Of a DNA stretch of 64,000 nucleotides, positions 34,357-42,396 are shown piece by piece. The position numbers and the translations under genes are program-made. Each line of letters begins with the position of its first letter. Within the stretch, counting starts at the first letter, position 1. This DNA is from Allobosea caraganae. GTDB taxonomy: Bacteria; Pseudomonadota; Alphaproteobacteria; Rhizobiales; Beijerinckiaceae. The stretch is taken from positions 186,001-250,000 of the forward strand of contig NZ_QQTO01000033.1 of the NCBI RefSeq assembly GCF_003351345.1. Direction: 5' to 3'. Under the pieces are notes generated by a model. That model was not told the origin of the DNA, did not search any database, and saw only the letters and a list, made by a program, of their open reading frames with translations.

Positions 34357-34391
34357 ATCGTTCTTTTTATCGAACGATGGGGCCCTGTCAA
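34357..34391 (-). promoter_or_regulatory. metY promoter with overlapping operator dyad
   Basis: On the minus strand TTGACA (34386-34391) and TAAAAA (34364-34369) are 16 bp apart. A perfect dyad ATCGTTC-N8-GAACGAT (34357-34378) covers the -10 element, the position expected for a repressor. No SAM-II riboswitch features were found here, so a protein regulator is more likely. Confidence 0.55.
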
Positions 34392-34570
34392 CTATGGTTC
34401 GAAGGGGGAAAGTGCTTGGATTGCATGGTAATTGGTCGGTCTTGAGCCTGACGGACAGTTTGATAGCGGTATAGAGGCCGGTTTTCACTGCGGCATACGA
34501 CGCCTCGGTGACGGCATTTATTGTCTTCGCCCGGATATTTCAGGCCTTTTCAGTCAAGTGGAGCAATTCA

Positions 34571-35278
34571 TTGTCGCGCCCGACCATCGATACCAAGAAG
34601 AGCTACGATTTGATCGCAGCCCGGCTGCTCCTGGTTGGCATACGCCTGGTCTTGAGGGAGCACGCGCAGGAGCTTTTCGATCTCTGGTTCAGCGGCGAGG
34701 CCAAGGATGTCGAGGTCTTCGACAATCAGAAGTGGGCCGACTACATGCGGGCTGACAAGGGCTTGGAAGGGCAGATCGACGAGCATCTCGTCCGCTACGC
34801 GGCCTTCGTACGCGACGAAGCCCAGAGCGCAGGCAAGGTCCTGGCGGATGGTCGGGTCAGCCTGCCGTTCCAGCCCTACAAGACCCAGTTCCATGCCGAG
34901 GTGGGCGATGCCTCCGGCGGCTACGTCACGGGCTACGCCGTGCTGCACGGCTCCAACCGCGATGCCGGCGACTTCCAGATGTCCGGCACGGTTTCCATCG
35001 AGCCTAAGCGGGGCGACGCCAGCAAGCTCTTCGTCAAGTTCACCAACAACCTGCTCGTCTTCAACGACAAGGTCGATCCGAACTACCGCTATTCCAGCGA
35101 CGTCACCTTCGAGCGCCTGGCGCTGAACATGTCGCGCGCGCTTCAGGCCCGGCGGCCGAAGAGCTTCATCATCCGGATCGCCTGGAGCGAGCCCGGACCC
35201 TGGGTCTACGAGATCCCGGCGCAATCGCCCAAAGCCGTGCCCGGCTGGCTGAAGTCCTTCGATCGCGGCTTCAAGTGA
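34571..35278 (+). CDS. Hypothetical protein, 235 aa
   Basis: A soluble protein with no domain I recognise. It has an amphipathic N-terminal helix (TKKSYDLIAARLLLVGIRLV), an acidic helical middle (DKGLEGQIDEHLVRYAAFVR) and a C-terminal part rich in beta strand (YVTGYAVLHGSNRDAGDFQM, SKLFVKFTNNLLVFND) ending in VPGWLKSFDRGFK. I prefer TTG 34571 (GGAG at 34560-34563) to the GTG at 34508, whose extension is hydrophobic and has no ribosome-binding site. The upstream 170 bp is poorer in GC than neighbours, a possible sign of transfer. Confidence 0.65.
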   Translation: MSRPTIDTKKSYDLIAARLLLVGIRLVLREHAQELFDLWFSGEAKDVEVFDNQKWADYMRADKGLEGQIDEHLVRYAAFVRDEAQSAGKVLADGRVSLPFQPYKTQFHAEVGDASGGYVTGYAVLHGSNRDAGDFQMSGTVSIEPKRGDASKLFVKFTNNLLVFNDKVDPNYRYSSDVTFERLALNMSRALQARRPKSFIIRIAWSEPGPWVYEIPAQSPKAVPGWLKSFDRGFK

Positions 35279-35287
35279 GAGGCCGGC

Positions 35288-36520
35288 TCAGCGCAGCGGC
35301 TGCACCGGCTTGAGCTCGGGCCCGATATGCTCCGGCCTGATGCCCATGCCGACCAGCCTTGCCGGGATGCGGCGCAGGATCGGGAACCAGTTGAGCAGGC
35401 GCAAGGGCAACGGCGGCGTGATCGGTCCCTTGCTCGCGAGCAGCGGTGTGATCACCCGGTTCTGGATCGCGATCTGGATCGCCTGCGTCACCTTGGCCGG
35501 GAATTCGCGGCGCGCCTGAACGGCGGCGAGATCGGCATCACCGAGGCGCTTCTCGCGCAGCGGCCTGGCCAGCAGGTTGGCGGCCGCGACCGCGTCCTGC
35601 ACCGCGAGGTTCACCCCGACGCCGCCGATCGGCGACATCGTATGCGCGGCATCGCCGATGCAGATGAAGCCCGGCTTCCACCAGCGCGGCATCCGGTCGA
35701 CCGCGACCGAGAGCAGCTTGACCTCGTCCCAATCAGTCAATTCCGGCATGCGGTCGGCCAGGAAGGGCGAGAGCGCGACGATGCCCGCCTTGAACGCATC
35801 GAGCCCTGTCGCCTGCAGGGCCTCGAGCGAGCCCTTCGGGATGATGAAGGCGCATTGCCAGTAGTCGCCGCGGTTGAGCATGATGAAGAAGCGCCCGCCC
35901 GCGACCTGCCCAAAGGTCTGGTTGCGGTCGCTCTCCTGCCGCGACAGCCGGAACCAGAGCACGTCCATCGGCGCGCCGAGCACATTGACCGAAAGCCCGG
36001 AGGCAGCGCGCAGGTCCGAGCGGCGCCCATCCGCCGCGACGACGAGGTCGGCCTTGATCGTCAGCGGCCCCTCCGGCGTCGAGACGTTGACGCCGGCGAC
36101 GCGTCCGCCAGTCTCGATCAGCCCTTCGGCCTTGGCGTTCACCAGCAGCCGGAAATGCGGCTCGGCCTTGCCATGGTCGGCCAGGAAATCGAGGAAATCC
36201 CATTGCGGCATGAAGGCGACATAGGGCGCCTTGACCGGCAGATGGCTGAAATCGGCGATCGTGACCTCGTCCTCGCCGAAACGGGCGACGATCTGGCGCT
36301 CCTTGTTGTGCGGCAGCTTCAGGAATTCGTCGAGCAGGCCGAGCTCATGCATCAGCTCAAGCGTCGAGGGATGGATCGTGTCGCCGCGGAAGTCGCGCAG
36401 GAAGTCGGCGTGCTTCTCCAGCACGATGACGTCGATCCCCGCCCGCGCCAGCAGGAAGCCGAGCATCATCCCGGCCGGGCCGCCCCCGGCGATGCAGCAG
36501 GTCGTGGTCTCCTCGCGCAT
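35288..36520 (-). CDS. FAD-dependent monooxygenase (UbiH/PHBH family)
   Basis: A 410-residue flavoprotein. The dinucleotide-binding motif is CCIAGGGPAGMMLGFLLARA (residues 8-27), the second FAD/NAD motif is ADLVVAADGRRSDLR, and the third is CIGDAAHTMSPIGGVGVNLA. These define the class A aromatic hydroxylases (UbiH, p-hydroxybenzoate hydroxylase). The substrate is unknown. The start at 36520 has GGAG 8 bp upstream. It is followed on the same strand, upstream, by the CoA-binding protein gene (24 bp gap), suggesting one operon. Confidence 0.9.
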   Translation of the reverse strand: MREETTTCCIAGGGPAGMMLGFLLARAGIDVIVLEKHADFLRDFRGDTIHPSTLELMHELGLLDEFLKLPHNKERQIVARFGEDEVTIADFSHLPVKAPYVAFMPQWDFLDFLADHGKAEPHFRLLVNAKAEGLIETGGRVAGVNVSTPEGPLTIKADLVVAADGRRSDLRAASGLSVNVLGAPMDVLWFRLSRQESDRNQTFGQVAGGRFFIMLNRGDYWQCAFIIPKGSLEALQATGLDAFKAGIVALSPFLADRMPELTDWDEVKLLSVAVDRMPRWWKPGFICIGDAAHTMSPIGGVGVNLAVQDAVAAANLLARPLREKRLGDADLAAVQARREFPAKVTQAIQIAIQNRVITPLLASKGPITPPLPLRLLNWFPILRRIPARLVGMGIRPEHIGPELKPVQPLR

Positions 36521-36544
36521 CGCCGTCTCCAATGTCTCGCCGGA

Positions 36545-37084
36545 TCAGGTCCCCGGCCGGTTGATCGTCAGCTTCTGGAAACCCTTGCCGGCTAGTTGCG
36601 GCTTCTTGTTCGAGATGATCCGCGAATTGATGCCCTGCCAGCCGATCTCGCCGGAGAGCCGCCCGTACTCGATCTTCGGGCAGCGGTTCATGATCACGGT
36701 GACGCCCCTGGCCTCCGCTCGCGCCGCCGCCGCGTCGTTACGCACCGAAAGCTGCATCCAGATGACCTTGGGCAAGGGCTCTAGCGCAAGCGCCTCGTCG
36801 GTGATCGGGCCGGCGGCCTCCGAGTTGCGGAAGATCTCGACCATGTCGATTGGCCTCGGGATCTCCTTGAGCGAGCCGTAGACCGTCTTGCCGAACAGGG
36901 TCTGGCCGGCGAGCCCGGGATTGACCGGGATCACGTCATAGTCGCGGTCGAGCAGGTATTTGGTGACGATCCAGCTCGGCCTCGCCTCGTTGGCGGAGGC
37001 ACCGACCAGGGCGATGGTCTTCACCTCGCGCAGGATGCGGCGGATAAGCGCATCGTCATAGGAATCGTGGTTCACGGCCGGCAT
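36545..37084 (-). CDS. CoA-binding (YccU-like) protein
   Basis: A 179-residue protein of the CoA_binding_2 family, similar in fold to the N-terminal domain of succinyl-CoA synthetase. Markers are ILREVKTIALVGASANEARP, YLLDRDYDVIPVNPGLAGQT and MNRCPKIEYGRL near the end. The family's cellular role is unclear. The ATG 37084 is chosen over a longer frame to 37189. It lies upstream of and probably in one operon with the FAD monooxygenase, and divergent from the next gene. Confidence 0.88.
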   Translation of the reverse strand: MPAVNHDSYDDALIRRILREVKTIALVGASANEARPSWIVTKYLLDRDYDVIPVNPGLAGQTLFGKTVYGSLKEIPRPIDMVEIFRNSEAAGPITDEALALEPLPKVIWMQLSVRNDAAAARAEARGVTVIMNRCPKIEYGRLSGEIGWQGINSRIISNKKPQLAGKGFQKLTINRPGT

Positions 37085-37221
37085 CCTGAAAACGTGATCT
37101 GTGAACGCGGCGAACAAGGCGTGATTGCGCCCTCCCGAACACAGGTTCGCCACGCTTTTTTGGTCCAATAAGGTCCGCTCGGGGGGCAACCCCGGCGTTC
37201 ATCGTGAAAGGAGGGTCTGTC

Positions 37222-37659
37222 ATGTGCGATTATAGTCTGCACCATGTTATGTCCACTCCCGCGAAGGTTGGCGATGTGCTGAAGAGCACGAGCTTCGCCA
37301 ACTCGAGCACACGCGGCTTCTGCGCCGTCGGTCAACCTGATGTCGCTGTCTGCGTGATGCCCGGCACGGAGCTGGCTTTCGACAACGACATCGAATGCGA
37401 TCGGGTGGTCGGCTTCCTGCCGCACCGCAAGATCGCGGCGAAGGTCGCTCGCTTCCGCCAGGTCGATCTGGACAAGCCCTACGCGCATCATGATGCGCTC
37501 GAACTGCCCGACGGGCAGGTGATCATGGTGACCAGCCTGTCCGAGGGACAGGCGGTGACCGTGCTGCAGCTTCCGGCCAACCCGCAGCCTCACGACCATC
37601 ATGGCGAGGCTCAGGCGCTCCCGGAAGAGGCGCCGCAGTCCAACCCGGCGATCGTCTGA
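37222..37659 (+). CDS. Conserved hypothetical protein, 145 aa (MCDYSLHHV type)
   Basis: A 145-residue soluble protein starting MCDYSLHHVMSTPAKVGDVL. It continues with CAVGQPDVAVCVMPGTELAF, HRKIAAKVARFRQVDLDKPY and a His-rich tail (PHDHHGEAQ). The start follows an exceptionally good ribosome-binding site, AAAGGAGGG. Several Cys and His residues (C2, His7-8, C41, His-x-His tail) could bind metal. I recall similarly starting proteins in rhizobia annotated as hypothetical; no function is known. Confidence 0.75.
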   Translation: MCDYSLHHVMSTPAKVGDVLKSTSFANSSTRGFCAVGQPDVAVCVMPGTELAFDNDIECDRVVGFLPHRKIAAKVARFRQVDLDKPYAHHDALELPDGQVIMVTSLSEGQAVTVLQLPANPQPHDHHGEAQALPEEAPQSNPAIV

Positions 37660-37728
37660 CGCGCGTTCCGTCCGGCTGGCTCAGCCGGGCGGCCAGAATT
37701 CGCGCTGGCGTTTGACCGCAAGCATTCG

Positions 37729-37764
37729 GCCGCACGCGGAGGCCTGGCCAGACCCGCGTGCGGC
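37729..37764. terminator. Hairpin between hypothetical gene and enoyl-CoA hydratase
   Basis: A perfect 11 bp stem GCCGCACGCGG/CCGCGTGCGGC around a 14-base loop, 70 bp after the stop at 37659. The T-rich tail is weak (TCCTTCT), so it may be a terminator or a processing hairpin for this convergent pair. Confidence 0.45.
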
Positions 37765-37797
37765 TCCTTCTAGAGCTCCGCCTTCCAGCAATATCAG

Positions 37798-38613
37798 CTA
37801 CTCGCCCCGCCAGACCGGCTGGCGCTTCTCCATGAAGGCGCCGATACCCTCCTCGGCATCTCGCGCCAGCATGTTCTCGACCATCACGGCCGAGGCGTGG
37901 TCATAGGCGGCGGCGAGGCTCATCTCGCGCTGCTCGTAGAAGGCGCGCTTGCCGATCTTGACCGTCGCTGGCGATTTCGAGGCGATCACCGCCGCGAGCC
38001 GGCGCGCCTCCCCGGGCGCCTCGCCGGCGGGCACGACGCGGTTGACCAGCCCCATCCGCATAGCCTCGTCAGCCGGCACCATCTCGCCGAGCAGCAGCAT
38101 CTCCATGGCGTGCTTGGCCGAGAGGTTGCGCGAGAGCGCCACCATCGGCGTCGAGCAGAACAGGCCGATATGGACGCCGGGCGTGCAGAACCGCGCGCCG
38201 TCGCCCGCGACCGCGAGATCGCAGGTCGCGACGAGCTGGCAGCCGGCCGCCGTCGCCGTGCCCTCGACCGCGGCGATGACCGGCTGGGGCAGGGCGGTGA
38301 TCTGCTGCATCATCGCCGAGCAGCGCCCGAGCACGTCCTTGAAATAGGCCCGGCCGCGATCGGAATCGGCGCGATGCGCGCTCATCTCCTTCAGGTCGTG
38401 CCCGGCCGAGAAGACCGGGCCATCGGCTGCGAGGATGACGACGCGCACCGAACGATCCCCGGCGATGGTGGCGAAAGCCTCGCTCAGCGCCGCCAGCATG
38501 CCTTCACTCAGCGGGTTGCGCGAGGGGCTGCGGTTGAGGGTCAAGGTGGCGATGCCGTCGGCATCCTCGCGCAGCAGGAATGGGGCCGCATCTGGCTTGT
38601 GGTGCAGGTTCAT
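37798..38613 (-). CDS. Enoyl-CoA hydratase/isomerase
   Basis: A 271-residue crotonase. GIATLTLNRSPSRNPLSEGM starts the fold, the oxyanion-hole segments are FSAGHDLKEM and VEGTATAAGCQLVATCDLAV, and KIGKRAFYEQREMSLAAAYD lies near the C-terminus. The position in the crotonase family (hydratase versus isomerase) cannot be settled by eye; the second catalytic Glu is not evident at the usual place (LFCSTPMVALS), which weakens a hydratase call. The ATG 38613 is divergent from a thioesterase gene 92 bp away, so both may act on the same acyl-CoA. Confidence 0.88.
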   Translation of the reverse strand: MNLHHKPDAAPFLLREDADGIATLTLNRSPSRNPLSEGMLAALSEAFATIAGDRSVRVVILAADGPVFSAGHDLKEMSAHRADSDRGRAYFKDVLGRCSAMMQQITALPQPVIAAVEGTATAAGCQLVATCDLAVAGDGARFCTPGVHIGLFCSTPMVALSRNLSAKHAMEMLLLGEMVPADEAMRMGLVNRVVPAGEAPGEARRLAAVIASKSPATVKIGKRAFYEQREMSLAAAYDHASAVMVENMLARDAEEGIGAFMEKRQPVWRGE

Positions 38614-38705
38614 GGCTCGGCCTTTCGCATCCCTGCCTATTGTCGGAGCCCGACGGTCATGCTGCAAGGGGAGGCAGTCGCAGCCAGCCTCCGGTTTTCC
38701 GCACG

Positions 38706-39134
38706 ATGACCACCCGCATGAGCGTCTCCGAACTGGAGGCCTTTCTCGATAAGGTCTTCCCGCAGATCCATTATGGCGGGCGCACCTATTTCATCGAGGA
38801 GGTCGGGCCGATGACGGCCCGGATGCGCTGCGACTATCACGAGCGGCTCCTGCGCCCGGGCGGCACGATCTCGGGCCCGACCATGATGGCGCTGGCGGAC
38901 CTCGCGCTCTACGTCGCGATCCTCGCCCAGATCGGCCCGGTCGAGCTCGCGGTCACGACGAGCCTCAACTACAACTTCCTGCGCAAGCCGGGCCAGAGCG
39001 CCCTTATCGCCGAGGCGAGGCTGCTCAAGCTCGGCAAGCGGCTGGCGGTCGGCGAGGTGCTGCTCACGTCTCAGGGCGAGAGCGACCTCGTCTGCCACGC
39101 GACCGGGACCTATTCGATCCCGGCCGAGCGTTGA
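38706..39134 (+). CDS. PaaI-family thioesterase (hotdog fold)
   Basis: A 142-residue hotdog-fold protein. Family features are MRCDYHERLLRPGGTISGPT leading into the central helix MMALADLALYVAILAQIGPV, followed by TTSLNYNFLRKPGQSALIAE, the PaaI-type strand pattern. It would hydrolyse an acyl-CoA or aryl-CoA thioester as a dimer or tetramer. It is divergent from an enoyl-CoA hydratase, consistent with a shared acyl-CoA pathway. A family B repeat follows 57 bp downstream. Confidence 0.88.
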   Translation: MTTRMSVSELEAFLDKVFPQIHYGGRTYFIEEVGPMTARMRCDYHERLLRPGGTISGPTMMALADLALYVAILAQIGPVELAVTTSLNYNFLRKPGQSALIAEARLLKLGKRLAVGEVLLTSQGESDLVCHATGTYSIPAER

Positions 39135-39191
39135 AAGGCCTGAACCCCGCAGCGCTTTCCGATCAGATGGAATCGCTTCGGCCCCGCGCCG

Positions 39192-39279
39192 TCATTGCGA
39201 GCGCAGCGAAGCAACCCAGGGGGTCTCGCTCACCCGGTCCCCCTGGGTTGCTTCGTCGGCTGCGCCTCCTCGCAATGAC
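39192..39279. repeat. Dispersed palindromic repeat, family B (copy 3)
   Basis: TCATTGCGAGCGCAGCGAAG at the left and CTCCTCGCAATGAC at the right, with core CAACCCAGGGGG/CCCCCTGGGTTG. Nearly identical to the copy at 45417-45502. Located between convergent genes. Confidence 0.87.
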
Positions 39280-39303
39280 GGGGAGAGCTGATCGGAAACC
39301 ACC

Positions 39304-40146
39304 CTAATCAGGAATTGAAATCCGATAGATCGTCCCGTCGCCCCAGGCGGCGGTGAGCAGGGAGCGGCCATCCGGAGCCAGGACGAGCCCGACCGGGCTT
39401 CTCAAGCCGTCGGCGACGGCGCGGCTGCTCCCGTCCGGAAGGATTTCCCGGACCGTGGTGCCACCGTAATCGACGACGAAGACGCGTCCTTCCCTGGTCA
39501 CCACGACGCCCGGGCCGGGGGTGGCGAAGGCGGAGCCGGCCTCGATGCGCCTGCCGTCCGGGCGCAGGATCGTGACGCCGCCGCCGATATTGGAGACGAC
39601 ATGGCCGCCATCCGGCGTCTGCACGGCCCCGACCGGGGTGTTCAGCCCATCGATCACCGCGACGAGCTGGCCGTTTCCACCCACCGCCAGGATTTGGTTG
39701 GTGCGCCGGTTGGCGACGAGCAGCCTGCCGGCGCGGTCGAAGCCGATCCCGGCGGGCGTCGCCAGCCCGGTGACGTGAACGCTGCGGGAGCCGTCAGGGG
39801 CGAAGCGATAGATCTCGTCGCGGGAATAGGACGCGACATAGACCGCGCCGTCGGGCCCGACCGCCAGTCCGGATGGGCCGGAAAGCCCATCGGCGAAGAC
39901 GGAGCGATTGCCCCGCGGGTCGATCCGCGCGATGCGCCCCGCGCTCCATTCCGCGACATAGAGATTCCCGGCCGCGTCAAAGCCCATGCCGACCGGGGAG
40001 CTGAAGCCGCTCCAGAGTTTTTCGGGGATCGCAGCCGGCGCGCTGTCTCGGGCGCTCGCCGGCGTGACAAAGGGAGCCGGAAGGGCCGCCATGCCGAGGG
40101 CGACGATGCCGCTGGCGAAGGCCGCGCGAAAGAGGGACATCATCAT
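39304..40146 (-). CDS. Secreted NHL/SMP-30-type beta-propeller protein
   Basis: A 280-residue protein with a signal peptide (FASGIVALGMAALPAPFVTPASA) and five or six beta-propeller repeats of the NHL type: SPVGMGFDAAGNLYVAEWSA, GPSGLAVGPDGAVYVASYSR, TPAGIGFDRAGRLLVANRRT, TPVGAVQTPDGGHVVSNIGG and so on. It is probably periplasmic. Similar to gluconolactonase/SMP-30 proteins in shape, but no metal site is recognised. Its start overlaps the stop of the carboxymuconolactone decarboxylase gene, so it is the third gene of a MerR-led operon. Confidence 0.88.
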   Translation of the reverse strand: MMMSLFRAAFASGIVALGMAALPAPFVTPASARDSAPAAIPEKLWSGFSSPVGMGFDAAGNLYVAEWSAGRIARIDPRGNRSVFADGLSGPSGLAVGPDGAVYVASYSRDEIYRFAPDGSRSVHVTGLATPAGIGFDRAGRLLVANRRTNQILAVGGNGQLVAVIDGLNTPVGAVQTPDGGHVVSNIGGGVTILRPDGRRIEAGSAFATPGPGVVVTREGRVFVVDYGGTTVREILPDGSSRAVADGLRSPVGLVLAPDGRSLLTAAWGDGTIYRISIPD

Positions 40147-40559
40147 GCCGCGCGCTCCTGTCCGGAAAGCCCACGAGCCGCAAAGACCTCCTTCGCGGCG
40201 AAGAGCCCGTTCAACGCGGCAGGGAAGCCGGCATAGACCGCCATCTGGATCAGGATTTCGACGATCTCGTCGCGGCTGAGCCCGACATTCAGGCCCGCCT
40301 CGATATGTACCTTCAGCTGCGGCGCGGCATTGCCGAGCGCAGCCAGCGCCGCGATGGTCGCGATCTCGCGGCTCCTGAGGTCGAGGCCCGGGCGCGAATA
40401 GATGTCGCCGAAGGGGAACTCGATCAGGTAGCGCGCGAAATCCGGGGCGATGTCGGCGAGCTGCGCGACGACCTTCTCGCCGGCATGGCCGTCAATCTCG
40501 GAGAGGGCGCGCAAGCCCCTCTCGAACCGCTCGTGTTCGTTGGTCCGTGGTAGCGTCAT
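40143..40559 (-). CDS. Carboxymuconolactone decarboxylase family protein
   Basis: A 138-residue AhpD-like/gamma-CMD protein. GDIYSRPGLDLRSREIATIA is the family's entry motif, then ALGNAAPQLKVHIEAGLNVG and the helix DEIVEILIQMAVYAGFPAAL. No Cys-x-x-Cys is present, so it is closer to 4-carboxymuconolactone decarboxylase than to AhpD peroxidase-type members. Start at 40559 with GGAG 8 bp upstream; it overlaps the MerR gene by 68 bp and is presumably translated with it. Confidence 0.88.
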   Translation of the reverse strand: MTLPRTNEHERFERGLRALSEIDGHAGEKVVAQLADIAPDFARYLIEFPFGDIYSRPGLDLRSREIATIAALAALGNAAPQLKVHIEAGLNVGLSRDEIVEILIQMAVYAGFPAALNGLFAAKEVFAARGLSGQERAA

Positions 40560-40923
40560 TGTCCATCTCCACCGTGTCGGGGCCGGCATAGCCGGCGATC
40601 TTGGTGTCGAGGACGGCAAGGCAGTCCTGCAGCTCGGCGAGGTGAGCCCGGACCTTGGCGCGGTGCGCTTCGAGCAGGATCCGGCGCTCGTCCAGTGTGC
40701 CTGGGCCGCGCTCGCGCAGATGCGTGTAGCGCAGCATGTCCCGGATCGGCATCCCGGTCGTCCTGAGACGGCCGAGAAACGCGATCCAGGTCAGGATCGA
40801 GGCGTCATAGCCGCGCTGGCGCGATGCATCGCGCGGTGCGCGCGGCAGCAGCCCGATCCGCTCGTAGTAGCGGATCGTATGCGCTGACAGTCCCGTGCGC
40901 CTGGCGAGGTCACCGATCTTCAT
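40492..40923 (-). CDS. MerR-family regulator
   Basis: A 143-residue regulator with an N-terminal winged helix (MKIGDLARRTGLSAHTIRYY, then ERIGLLPRAPRDASRQRGYD) and a coiled dimerisation helix (HRAKVRAHLAELQDCLAVLD). One Cys is in the dimerisation helix (LQDC), as in AdhR/NmlR-like redox or aldehyde sensors, but the position is not diagnostic. It leads a compact unit with the CMD-family enzyme and the propeller protein and probably regulates it. The 68 bp overlap with the next gene is unusually long. Confidence 0.9.
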   Translation of the reverse strand: MKIGDLARRTGLSAHTIRYYERIGLLPRAPRDASRQRGYDASILTWIAFLGRLRTTGMPIRDMLRYTHLRERGPGTLDERRILLEAHRAKVRAHLAELQDCLAVLDTKIAGYAGPDTVEMDNDATTDQRTRAVREGLARPLRD

Positions 40924-41143
40924 GGTTTGCCTTGTTCGTCACGACGCTGGTTCTGCTACGGGTTCGAGCGCGCTCTAAGTCAAGCGGCTGACTGCGCAAA
41001 CGCAGGCCGGCTGGTCGGGCAAGCGATCACGATCCTGTGGCAGAAGGTCAGGATAGCCGTGATGGATTACGGTATCTGGATACCGTTTCAGCCACTGCTC
41101 TGAAAACAATGCGGTTTTCTGCGTTGAGGCCCGCGTATCACGC

Positions 41144-41172
41144 TTGACACCTAGGGCCATTGGACCTATCCA
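41144..41172 (+). promoter_or_regulatory. Promoter of rplM-rpsI
   Basis: TTGACA at 41144-41149 and TATCCA at 41167-41172 with a 17 bp spacer, about 70 bp upstream of the rplM ATG. The -35 is a perfect consensus match, as expected for a ribosomal protein operon. Confidence 0.65.
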
Positions 41173-41184
41173 CCGCCCCACAGC

Positions 41185-41203
41185 GCCGCCGGTCTCCGGC
41201 GGC
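41185..41203 (+). promoter_or_regulatory. Leader hairpin before rplM
   Basis: A perfect 8 bp GC stem GCCGCCGG/CCGGCGGC with a 3-base loop, followed by TTGTCGTTT, in the short rplM 5' leader. L13 leaders are known regulatory targets in other bacteria; whether this one acts as an attenuator or binds L13 is unknown. Confidence 0.4.
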
Positions 41204-41240
41204 TTGTCGTTTCTCTCAAGCAAACCGAAGGGGTGCCGCG

Positions 41241-41702
41241 ATGAAGACCATCTCGCTCAAGCCCGCCGACGTCGAGAAGAAGTGGGTAGTGATCGATGCC
41301 TCCGGGCTGGTCGTCGGCCGTCTCGCCTCTGTTGTGGCGATGCGTCTGCGCGGCAAGCACAAGGCCGCCTACACCCCTCATGTCGATTGCGGCGACAACA
41401 TCATCGTCATCAACGCCGATAAGGTGGTCCTGACCGGGCGCAAGCGCGATCAGAAGATCTACTACCACCACACCGGCTATATCGGTGGCATCAAGGAGCG
41501 TTCCGCCAAGTTCATTCTCGAAGGCCGCTTCCCGGAGCGGATCGTCGAGAAGGCCGTCGAGCGCATGCTGCCGCGTGGCCCGCTCTTCCGCCAGATCCTC
41601 GGCAACCTGCGCGTCTACAAGGGTGCCGAGCATCCCCACGCCGCCCAGTCGCCCGAGGCGCTCGACGTCGCCGCGCTCAACCGCAAGAATGCGAGGGTCT
41701 GA
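41241..41702 (+). CDS. rplM: 50S ribosomal protein L13
   Basis: A 153-residue ribosomal protein. [40 protein letters not shown], and [20 protein letters not shown] are family blocks. ATG 41241 follows GAAGGGG. Normal length. It is translated with rpsI, whose ATG is 2 bp after the stop, in the universally conserved rplM-rpsI operon. Confidence 0.98.
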   Translation: MKTISLKPADVEKKWVVIDASGLVVGRLASVVAMRLRGKHKAAYTPHVDCGDNIIVINADKVVLTGRKRDQKIYYHHTGYIGGIKERSAKFILEGRFPERIVEKAVERMLPRGPLFRQILGNLRVYKGAEHPHAAQSPEALDVAALNRKNARV

Positions 41703-41704
41703 CA

Positions 41705-42184
41705 ATGGCCGAGGTTCTTCAGTCTCTCGAGCAGCTCGGCCAGGTGGCGAAGTCCACCCAGCCCGAGGCTCCCGTCCACGTCAAGAAGATCGATGCGCAG
41801 GGCCGCGCCTATGCCACCGGCAAGCGCAAGAACGCCATCGCCCGCGTCTGGATCAAGCCCGGCACGGGCAAGATCACGGTCAACACCCGTGATCAGGAGG
41901 TCTACTTCGCCCGTCCGGTGCTGCGCCTGATCCTGCAGCAGCCGCTGCTGCTGGTCGACCGCGCCACCCAGTACGACGTCATCGTCACGGTCAAGGGCGG
42001 CGGTCTCTCCGGCCAGGCCGGCGCGGTGCGCCACGGCATCTCCAAGGCCCTGACCTTCTACGAGCCCGAGCTTCGCGGCCCGCTCAAGAAGGAAGGCTTC
42101 CTGACCCGCGACTCGCGCGTCGTCGAGCGCAAGAAGTTCGGCCGCGCCAAGGCTCGCCGCAGCTTCCAGTTCTCGAAGCGCTGA
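41705..42184 (+). CDS. rpsI: 30S ribosomal protein S9
   Basis: A 159-residue ribosomal protein. The core starts [20 protein letters not shown] and ends with the basic C-terminal tail [15 protein letters not shown] that reaches the decoding centre. About 30 N-terminal residues extend beyond E. coli S9, which is usual in alphaproteobacteria. Second gene of the operon, followed 28 bp later by a strong terminator. Confidence 0.98.
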   Translation: MAEVLQSLEQLGQVAKSTQPEAPVHVKKIDAQGRAYATGKRKNAIARVWIKPGTGKITVNTRDQEVYFARPVLRLILQQPLLLVDRATQYDVIVTVKGGGLSGQAGAVRHGISKALTFYEPELRGPLKKEGFLTRDSRVVERKKFGRAKARRSFQFSKR

Positions 42185-42212
42185 TCGTTTCAGTCCTTCA
42201 CGCTATGCAAGA

Positions 42213-42239
42213 GGGCGGCTCGCAAGAGCCGCCCTTTTC
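42213..42239 (+). terminator. Rho-independent terminator of rplM-rpsI
   Basis: A perfect 9 bp stem GGGCGGCTC/GAGCCGCCC with GCAA tetraloop, followed by TTTT. Confidence 0.93.
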
Positions 42240-42260
42240 GTATTGGATGCGTCTCCCACA

Positions 42261-42372
42261 GCCCTCATCCTGAGGAGCGCGAAGCGCGTCTCGAAGGATG
42301 CTCCAGGAGGCTCCCGCGTCTGCTGGAGCACCCTTCGAGACGCCGCTAAAGCGGCTCCTCAGGATGAGGGCT
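42261..42372. repeat. Dispersed palindromic repeat, family A (copy 2)
   Basis: GCCCTCATCCTGAGGAGC at the left, TCTCGAAGGATGCTCCAG arms, and GCTCCTCAGGATGAGGGC at the right. It ends 24 bp before the SDR ATG and fills nearly all of the space after the rpsI terminator. Confidence 0.9.
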
Positions 42373-42396
42373 CGCTTCGAAGCAAAGGAAGATTCC

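Noticed and set aside
40975-41223. Minus-strand 82-residue frame upstream of rplM
   Set aside because: No coding character, and it overlaps the rplM promoter and leader hairpin.
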